Positions 18,668 through 23,578 of a stretch of 23,578 nucleotides of DNA are shown here, piece by piece. Source of the DNA: Iamia sp964643485 (lineage in GTDB: Bacteria; Actinomycetota; Acidimicrobiia; Acidimicrobiales; Iamiaceae); contig CAZXRA010000086.1 of NCBI GenBank assembly GCA_964643485.1, positions 1 to 23,578 of the forward strand. Reading direction: 5' to 3'. The position numbers and the translations under genes were made by a program. The stretch's first letter is position 1. Each line of letters starts with the position of its first letter. The notes below the pieces were generated by a model, which saw only the letters and a list, made by a program, of their open reading frames with translations, searched no databases and had not been told where the DNA came from.

Positions 18668-19452
18668 CGCTTGCCCTTCTTCCCGCTCTTGGCCCTGGTG
18701 CCGAAGATGCGCTCGGCCAGCCCCCGGTAGGCGACGGCCGCCTTGGACCCCGGGGCGTGCTCCACCACGGAGACGCCCCGACCTGGGGCCTCGGCCGCCT
18801 TCACCGACTTGGGCACAGGCGGGTCGAAGACTTCGAGGCCGTGCTGGGCCCGCACCTCCTCGACCACCCGGCGGGCCAGCTTGGTGCGCCCGTCGAAGAG
18901 GGTGGCGACGACGCCCAGCACCCGGAGGCCGGGGTTGGTGTAGGAGCGGACGTCCTCGACGGTCTCCAGGAGCTGGCCCACACCCCGCTGCCCCAGCGCC
19001 TCGCACTGGAGGGGGACGATCACCTCGTCGGCCGCGGTGAGGCCGTTGATGGTGAGGATGCCGAGTGACGGTGGGCAGTCGATCAGCACCACGTCGAAGT
19101 CGGGGACGAGACGTTCCAGGGCCTTGGCCAGGACGTACTCCCGTCCCGTCTTGGTGAGCAGGTGCATCTCGGCCCCGGCCAGGTCGATGGTCGAGGGCAG
19201 GACGGACAGCCCCTCCACCCGGGTGGGCAGCACGGCGTCGGCGGCCTTGGTGCGCCGCAGCAGCACGTCGTGCAGGGATCGCTCCAGGGCATCGGGATCG
19301 ATGCCGCAGGCCCAGGTGAGCGAGGCCTGGGGGTCGAGGTCGACGAGGAGGACCGAGCGCCCGTCCTGGGCCAGGGCGACCCCCAGGTTGTGCGCGGTGG
19401 TCGTCTTGGCCACGCCGCCCTTCTGGTTGGCGATGGCGACGACCCGGGTCAT
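18664..19452 (-). CDS. parA: ParA/Soj-family ATPase
   Basis: ParA-type ATPases bind DNA as ATP sandwich dimers and move cargo such as chromosome origins or protein clusters. The 262-residue protein begins MTRVVAIANQKGGVAKTTTA, with the deviant Walker A motif KGGVAKTT at residues 11-18. It continues with LLVDLDPQASLTWACG (Walker A' / switch I), VLIDCPPSLGILTING (Walker B), and DEVIVPLQCEALGQRGVGQL. There is no parB next to it; instead the overlapping downstream gene encodes a zinc-ribbon protein. That makes an orphan ParA with a dedicated cargo more likely than the main chromosome segregation ParA, which is inference. ATG 19452 is chosen from the conserved N-terminus and a -10-like element 7 nt upstream. 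An upstream in-frame start at 19515 would run through the pyrE gene start. Confidence 0.92.
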   Translation of the reverse strand: MTRVVAIANQKGGVAKTTTAHNLGVALAQDGRSVLLVDLDPQASLTWACGIDPDALERSLHDVLLRRTKAADAVLPTRVEGLSVLPSTIDLAGAEMHLLTKTGREYVLAKALERLVPDFDVVLIDCPPSLGILTINGLTAADEVIVPLQCEALGQRGVGQLLETVEDVRSYTNPGLRVLGVVATLFDGRTKLARRVVEEVRAQHGLEVFDPPVPKSVKAAEAPGRGVSVVEHAPGSKAAVAYRGLAERIFGTRAKSGKKGKR

Positions 19453-19480
19453 GCGACCGAGTGTGGCACGGCCGTAGGGT
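19452..19480 (+). promoter_or_regulatory. Leaderless promoter of pyrE
   Basis: TAGGGT (19475-19480) ends 7 nt before ATG 19488. TGCGAC (19452-19457) sits 17 bp upstream as a weak -35 and would overlap the start codon of the divergent parA. No Shine-Dalgarno is present. Confidence 0.6.
19460..19465 (-). promoter_or_regulatory. -10-like element of parA, leaderless
   Basis: Read on the minus strand, CACACT ends 7 nt before the parA ATG at 19452. Only A2 and T6 of the hexamer match consensus. Its -35 region would fall on the pyrE start codon. Confidence 0.4.
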
Positions 19481-19487
19481 CGGGGCC

Positions 19488-20075
19488 ATGGCCGCCGACA
19501 CCGCTTCCGTCTCACCCGACTGCGCCTTCCCTGCCCTGCGCGACCACCTGCTGGCCCACAGCGTCCAGCGGGGGGACTTCACCCTGAAGTCGGGCAGGCA
19601 GTCCGACTGGTTCATGGACGCCAAGCGGACGACGTGCGCCCCCGAGGGGATGCTGCTGGTGGCCGAGGCCCTGCTCGCCGTGCTGCCCGACGACGTCACC
19701 GCTCTCGGGGGCCTCACCGTCGGGGCCGACGCCGCGGCCTACGCCACGGCCGGCATCGCGGCCACGAAGGGCCGGATGCTCACCGCGTTCACCGTCCGCA
19801 AGGAGGCCAAGGGCCACGGCATGGGCGGACGGGTGGCCGGTGTCCTGAGGCCGGGCGACAAGGTGGCCGTCACCGAGGACGCCGTGACCCGGGGCGTCTC
19901 CATGCTGGAGGCGGTCGAGGTGATCCGGGCCGTCGGGGCCGAGCCCGTGCTCCTCGTCCCCGTGGTCGACCGGGGGGGCACCGTGGCGGCCATGGCCGAA
20001 GAGGCGGGCATCCCCCTGCGGGCCCTGGTCACCGCACCCGACCTGGGCTTCCCCTACGAGCGGGACGTGTCGTAG
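19488..20075 (+). CDS. pyrE: Orotate phosphoribosyltransferase
   Basis: PyrE joins orotate and PRPP to give OMP in pyrimidine synthesis. The 195-residue protein shows FTLKSGRQSDWFMDAKRTT near residues 30-48 (the usual F-x-L-x-S-G-x-x-S-x-x-Y/F segment), GGLTVGADAAAYATA, FTVRKEAKGHGMGGRVAG with the PRPP-loop lysine, and the PRPP signature VAVTEDAVTRGVSMLEAVE. The last has T-R-G where T-T-G is usual. ATG 19488 is chosen over the in-frame ATG at 19461 because a -10 element ends 7 nt upstream of it and the parA start lies in between. It is a single gene with only 35 bp to the divergent parA. Confidence 0.9.
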   Translation: MAADTASVSPDCAFPALRDHLLAHSVQRGDFTLKSGRQSDWFMDAKRTTCAPEGMLLVAEALLAVLPDDVTALGGLTVGADAAAYATAGIAATKGRMLTAFTVRKEAKGHGMGGRVAGVLRPGDKVAVTEDAVTRGVSMLEAVEVIRAVGAEPVLLVPVVDRGGTVAAMAEEAGIPLRALVTAPDLGFPYERDVS

Positions 20076-20084
20076 CCCGGTGCC

Positions 20085-20771
20085 CTAGGCGATGAGGTCG
20101 AGGTCGCTGGCGCCGATGGAGCCGGAGCGCACGGCGTAGCGGCACAGGTTGTCCTTGGCCTCGGGGCCCTCCAACCCGGGCACGCCGGCCGAGGCGTACT
20201 TCTTGACCAGGTCGGCGATGCAGTTCTCGACCCGGCTGCGGGACAGGTAGAGCCGCTCGGCCGCCTGGGCGTAGGAGGCGGGCCGGGCCTGGTCGCCCCG
20301 GGCCGTGAGGAGGGGCTCGCACAGGGCGGTGAGGATGCGGCGCTCGGCGTTGGTGAACTCGAGCAGGTACTGGGTGGCCGGGCCGTCGGTGGGGATGGGA
20401 CGGGTGTCGCCGAGCGAGGGCGCCACCTCCAGCTCGACCTGCACGTCGTGGGTGCGGATGCGGCCCCGGAGCTGCACGGTGACCCGGTCGACGGGCAGCG
20501 AGGCGATCTCGTCCTGGTTCTCCAGCACCCGGGTGGGGCCGGTCTCGGGGACCAGGTAGACGGGCTGGCTGGCCGAGTCGTTGCGCACCCACAGGCGCCC
20601 GTCCTGCATGGAGACGGTGGCGGCGGTGCGGCTGACGCCGAGATCCTCGGGCCCGCCGTCGGCCCCGGAGCCGACCTGGACGTCGCAGACCGAGCTGCGC
20701 CCGATGCGGACCCGCTCGCCCTCCTCGATGCTCACCGTGGTGTCGCCGTGGCTCACCGTCGCTCGTGACAT
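20085..20771 (-). CDS. FHA-domain protein with a probable C-terminal helix-turn-helix
   Basis: The 228-residue protein carries an N-terminal forkhead-associated domain (about residues 1-75): MSRATVSHGDTTVSIEEGER, VRIGRSSVCDVQVGSG, LGVSRTAATVSMQDGRLWVRNDS. The IGRSS and VSR motifs are the ones that contact phosphothreonine peptides. A middle beta-rich region (VTVQLRGRIRTHDVQVELEV) is followed by a helical part: FTNAERRILTALCEPLL, then ASYAQAAERLYLSRSRVENC and IADLVKKY. This reads like a LuxR- or winged-type helix-turn-helix. A Ser/Thr-kinase-linked DNA-binding protein is a reasonable inference. It is divergent from the malic enzyme gene, with 36 bp between start codons. It ends 9 bp from the convergent pyrE. 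Confidence 0.82.
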   Translation of the reverse strand: MSRATVSHGDTTVSIEEGERVRIGRSSVCDVQVGSGADGGPEDLGVSRTAATVSMQDGRLWVRNDSASQPVYLVPETGPTRVLENQDEIASLPVDRVTVQLRGRIRTHDVQVELEVAPSLGDTRPIPTDGPATQYLLEFTNAERRILTALCEPLLTARGDQARPASYAQAAERLYLSRSRVENCIADLVKKYASAGVPGLEGPEAKDNLCRYAVRSGSIGASDLDLIA

Positions 20772-20799
20772 GGACCCATGATTCCACGCCCGGTACCGT
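20771..20799 (+). promoter_or_regulatory. Leaderless promoter of the malic enzyme gene
   Basis: TGGACC (20771-20776), a 17-bp spacer and TACCGT (20794-20799) form a good promoter ending 8 nt before ATG 20808. The -35 overlaps the start codon of the divergent FHA gene. No Shine-Dalgarno is present. Confidence 0.6.
20778..20783 (-). promoter_or_regulatory. -10-like element of the FHA gene, leaderless
   Basis: On the minus strand AATCAT ends 6 nt before the ATG at 20771. It lies in the spacer of the opposing malic enzyme promoter, so the two cannot be occupied together. Confidence 0.4.
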
Positions 20800-20807
20800 G
20801 GCCGGCG

Positions 20808-22232
<1,425 letters not shown>

Positions 22233-22265
22233 TCCCTGGCGGGGGAGCGACCCCCCACTCCGAGT

Positions 22266-22341
22266 TGGTGGCCGGAACCGGCGTCGATCCGGTGACCTCA
22301 CGCTTTTCAGGCGTGCGCTCTGCCAACTGAGCTATCCGGCC
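22266..22341 (-). tRNA. tRNA-Phe (GAA)
   Basis: The 76-nt gene includes an encoded 3' CCA (22266-22268). The acceptor stem GGCCGGA/TCCGGCC pairs fully, the D stem is GCTC/GAGC, and the anticodon stem CACGC/GCGTG holds the loop CTGAAAA with anticodon GAA. The T stem ACCGG/CCGGT closes a 7-nt loop reading ATCGACG, so position 54 is A where T is nearly universal. It lies 31 bp downstream of tRNA-Asp on the same strand, so both are probably cut from one transcript. Confidence 0.95.
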
Positions 22342-22372
22342 GAGCTGGCGCTGCCCCGCAGGGCGGCGTCAG

Positions 22373-22450
22373 TGGCGGTCCCGACGGGATTTGAACCCGC
22401 GACCTCCGGCTTGACAGGCCGGCGTGCACTCCAAACTGCACCACGGGACC
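22373..22450 (-). tRNA. tRNA-Asp (GTC)
   Basis: The 78-nt gene includes an encoded CCA (22373-22375). The acceptor stem GGTCCCG/CGGGACC is followed by discriminator G, the usual identity base for tRNA-Asp. The D stem is GTGC/GCAC. The anticodon stem CCGGC/GCCGG holds loop CTGTCAA with anticodon GTC. The T arm GCGGG-TTCAAAT-CCCGT is standard. It is the first of a two-gene Asp-Phe unit. Confidence 0.96.
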
Positions 22451-22482
22451 AGCGCCCCTTGCGGGGCCGGTGCAACCTAGCA

Positions 22483-22544
22483 CCGACCCCGGGGACCCGA
22501 TCCAGCCCGTTCCTGGACCGGAGATGACGGGACCCCGGGGTCGG
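22483..22544. terminator. Long nested inverted repeat after whiB, before the tRNA genes
   Basis: Arms at 22483-22499 and 22528-22544 pair over 17 positions with a single A-A mismatch (22495/22532). Each arm contains the palindromic core CCCCGGGG. The 28-nt loop holds a smaller hairpin TCCAG-CCCGTTC-CTGGA (22501-22517). It begins 16 bp beyond the whiB stop, in the position of a terminator, and lies upstream of the tRNA-Asp 5' end. No T-tract follows. A further small hairpin GCCCC-TTGC-GGGGC is at 22454-22467. Confidence 0.55.
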
Positions 22545-22560
22545 ATGCGTTCGGGGCCGA

Positions 22561-22920
22561 TCAGGCGGTGCGGCGCACCACCACGTCGGCCAGAGCGGCG
22601 GGGACGGGCACCTGGGGCAGCTCGTCCTCGGGGCGGGCCACCTTGGGCGGACGCCCCCGGCGCCGCTTGGTGGCGAGGATGCGGCCGTTGCGGAACAGCT
22701 GGCCGCCCCACACGCCCCACGGCTCCCGACGGGCGAGGGCGCCGGCCAGGCAGTCCTCCATCACCGGGCACAGGGCGCAGATGCGCTTGGCCGCGGCGAT
22801 GTCCTGGAGCTCCTCGGAGAAGAACAGGCCCGAGAGGGAGCCGGCCCCGTCGTCGCAGCGGGCCTCGGCCCACCACGTCCGGTCCTCCGCAGCCTCCTGC
22901 AGGTCGTCGAGCACGGTCAC
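22561..22920 (-). CDS. WhiB-family Fe-S transcription regulator, WhiB7/WblC-like
   Basis: WhiB proteins bind a 4Fe-4S cluster and the primary sigma factor region 4. This 119-residue member has the four cluster cysteines C22, C48, C51 and C57 (ICALCPVMEDC), then the G-V-W-G-G turn (residues 69-73). A basic tail has an AT-hook, RGRPPK (88-93). The segment GVWGGQLFRNGRILATKRRRG then RPPK follows the layout of WhiB7/WblC, in which GVWGG is followed after about 15 residues by an RGRP AT-hook. WhiB7 activates intrinsic resistance to ribosome-targeting antibiotics in Mycobacterium and Streptomyces. Whether this one does so is inference. The start is GTG 22920, with Shine-Dalgarno GAGGAGA just upstream on the minus strand. 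The long upstream region with promoter, small ORF and terminator fits attenuation control. Confidence 0.9.
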   Translation of the reverse strand: MTVLDDLQEAAEDRTWWAEARCDDGAGSLSGLFFSEELQDIAAAKRICALCPVMEDCLAGALARREPWGVWGGQLFRNGRILATKRRRGRPPKVARPEDELPQVPVPAALADVVVRRTA

Positions 22921-22981
22921 TGTTCTCTCCTCGGGTTCGCTTCGTCGTCGGGGTCGTCGGTGGGTGCGCCTACATGTCGGT

Positions 22982-22996
22982 GCCGGCGAAGCCGGC
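22982..22996. other. Short perfect hairpin in the whiB leader
   Basis: GCCGGC-GAA-GCCGGC forms a 6-bp stem about 62 nt before the whiB start. It lies between the upstream terminator (23065-23094) and the whiB Shine-Dalgarno. The remaining 22921-23064 has no ORF I can support. Confidence 0.45.
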
Positions 22997-23064
22997 TCAG
23001 ATAGGGCGGTGGGTGGGGTCGGAGGACGTGGGGTGGAGGAGTCGGGACCGGGGCCGAAAACCAG

Positions 23065-23094
23065 AAAGGCCGCCGGGAGATCCCGACGGCCTTT
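23065..23094 (-). terminator. Intrinsic terminator upstream of whiB, candidate attenuator
   Basis: On the minus strand a 13-bp stem (5' arm AAAGGCCGTCGGG, 3' arm CCCGGCGGCCTTT) closes a 4-nt loop ATCT and is followed by the T-rich tail CTGGTTTTC. The only non-Watson-Crick pair is a U-G wobble in minus-strand RNA; on the plus strand it would be a C-A mismatch, which supports the minus-strand reading. It begins 23 nt after the stop of the 68-codon ORF and ends about 145 nt before the whiB start. Confidence 0.8.
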
Positions 23095-23117
23095 GGAGGT
23101 TTCAGTGGCTGGTGTCC

Positions 23118-23324
23118 CTATGGGGATACCGCCTCCTCAGGCCGTGGAGCGGGGTTGAGCGCATGCCGCTTGGTCGTCGGGATCACGGAGGTGGACATGG
23201 TCCACTCGCGACCCGAGGTAGCCACAGCAGCGGTGGCGGTCGACGGCACGTAGCTCGAGCCCGTGAACAGGCGCGAACGACCGGCGGCGGCGCTGCGCTC
23301 AGCCTGGTCGTTGCGGTTCAGCAT
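23118..23324 (-). CDS. 68-residue small ORF upstream of whiB, candidate uORF
   Basis: ATG 23324 has a good Shine-Dalgarno on the minus strand (GAGGA, 5 nt before the ATG). The frame shows high third-position GC, as expected of coding sequence here. The product starts MLNRNDQAERSAAAGRSRLF and contains many Ser, Thr, Ala and Val; its end is HALNPAPRPEEAVSP. It has no recognisable domain, no Cys and no membrane segment. An inner ATG at 23198 would give a 26-residue peptide. The stop is 23 nt before the intrinsic terminator. It may be a leader ORF that senses ribosome stalling for whiB control, or an independent small protein with its own terminator. A longer frame opening at TTG 23414 would begin inside the -35 element and is rejected. 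Confidence 0.6.
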   Translation of the reverse strand: MLNRNDQAERSAAAGRSRLFTGSSYVPSTATAAVATSGREWTMSTSVIPTTKRHALNPAPRPEEAVSP

Positions 23325-23385
23325 CGGTGTCCTCGAACTCGTGGGCCGGAGGTGGCCTGCGCCCGGACAGAGCGGGCGCCGAGCC

Positions 23386-23423
23386 ATCGAACCCCACCAG
23401 GGGTATTCCGTCAAGCGAATTAT
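23386..23423 (-). promoter_or_regulatory. Promoter of the uORF-whiB unit with WhiB7-type AT-rich element
   Basis: On the minus strand, ATAATT (23423-23418), a 3-bp gap, TTGACG (23414-23409), a 17-bp spacer and TTCGAT (23391-23386) are seen. The predicted RNA start is near 23379, about 55 nt before the small ORF. In characterised WhiB7 promoters, an AT-rich block close upstream of the -35 is bound by the AT-hook, so this layout suggests autoregulation. Confidence 0.65.
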
Positions 23424-23486
23424 CGCCCGGCGGCCGACGCCGCCCGTCCGCTCGAGCCGATCGGGTGCCTCGGCGACGCCTCGGGG

Positions 23487-23578
23487 TCAGGCCGGGGGCG
23501 GGGTGGCCGCCGGGGTGGCCGCAGTGCGGAAGATCCGCTCACGGTAGAAGCGCAGCTCGTCGATGCTCTCGCGGATGT
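23487..23578 (-). CDS. orn: C-terminal end of a probable oligoribonuclease
   Basis: The frame enters from the right edge and stops at TGA 23489-23487. Only 30 residues are visible: IRESIDELRFYRERIF followed by a Pro/Ala/Thr tail (RTAATPAATPPPA). The I-R-E-S-I-x-E-L-x-x-Y-R pattern matches the last helix of oligoribonuclease (Orn), a 3'-5' exonuclease that degrades short RNAs and pGpG. The tail contains a tandem 12-bp repeat (GGGGTGGCCGCC-like, near 23500-23521). With so little sequence the assignment is tentative. Confidence 0.5.
   Translation of the reverse strand, partial: IRESIDELRFYRERIFRTAATPAATPPPA

Noticed and set aside
22241..22255. GGGGG-AGCGA-CCCCC hairpin after the malic enzyme gene as a terminator
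   Set aside because: The stem is only 5 bp and no T-tract follows on either strand; too weak to call.

Overview
The window is about 70% GC by eye, has very high GC in third codon positions, uses many GTG starts and carries a WhiB-family regulator. These point to an actinobacterium (Actinomycetota). The gene set and the many probably leaderless promoters would suit the class Acidimicrobiia, but that placement is inference.

Layout. Positions 1-1902 hold the 3' end of a DUF4214-type gene and an exported PQQ-like beta-propeller protein. Positions 1980-14883 are a large purine cluster on the + strand: purA, purD, purE, purB, purC, a 114-residue unknown, purS, purQ, purL, purF, purM. Two minus-strand genes interrupt it: a Cys-rich B-box-like zinc-finger protein between purE and purB, and a Lys/Ala-rich probable DNA-binding protein between purQ and purL. 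Together these enzymes cover most of PRPP to IMP plus the adenylosuccinate branch; purK, purN and purH are not in the window. Positions 15033-18235 are a two-gene unit for choline to glycine betaine oxidation (betaine aldehyde dehydrogenase and a GMC choline dehydrogenase), followed by a perfect 19-bp hairpin. Positions 18305-20771 hold a ParA-like ATPase with an overlapping zinc-ribbon gene (minus), orotate phosphoribosyltransferase (plus) and an FHA-domain protein (minus). Positions 20808-22232 hold an NAD-type malic enzyme with an N-terminal ACT domain. Then come tRNA-Phe and tRNA-Asp (minus, both with encoded CCA), a WhiB7-like regulator (minus), a small upstream ORF (minus), and what is probably the very end of orn (minus). 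No stretch over 300 bp lacks a gene.

Two signals stand out. (1) At least ten start codons have a -10-like hexamer (mostly TANNNT) ending only 6-8 nt upstream and no Shine-Dalgarno sequence, implying leaderless transcripts. Two divergent gene pairs are packed so tightly (35 and 36 bp between start codons) that their promoters must overlap. Other genes (purA, purD, betB, betA, whiB) have strong Shine-Dalgarno sequences instead. (2) Upstream of the WhiB7-like gene lies a complete candidate attenuation leader: an AT-rich block 3 bp before a TTGACG -35, a 17-bp spacer, a -10, a 68-codon ORF with its own Shine-Dalgarno, an intrinsic terminator just after that ORF, and a possible antiterminator pairing within the ORF's 3' end. 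This resembles known whiB7/wblC leaders in Mycobacterium and Streptomyces, with an unfamiliar and longer uORF.
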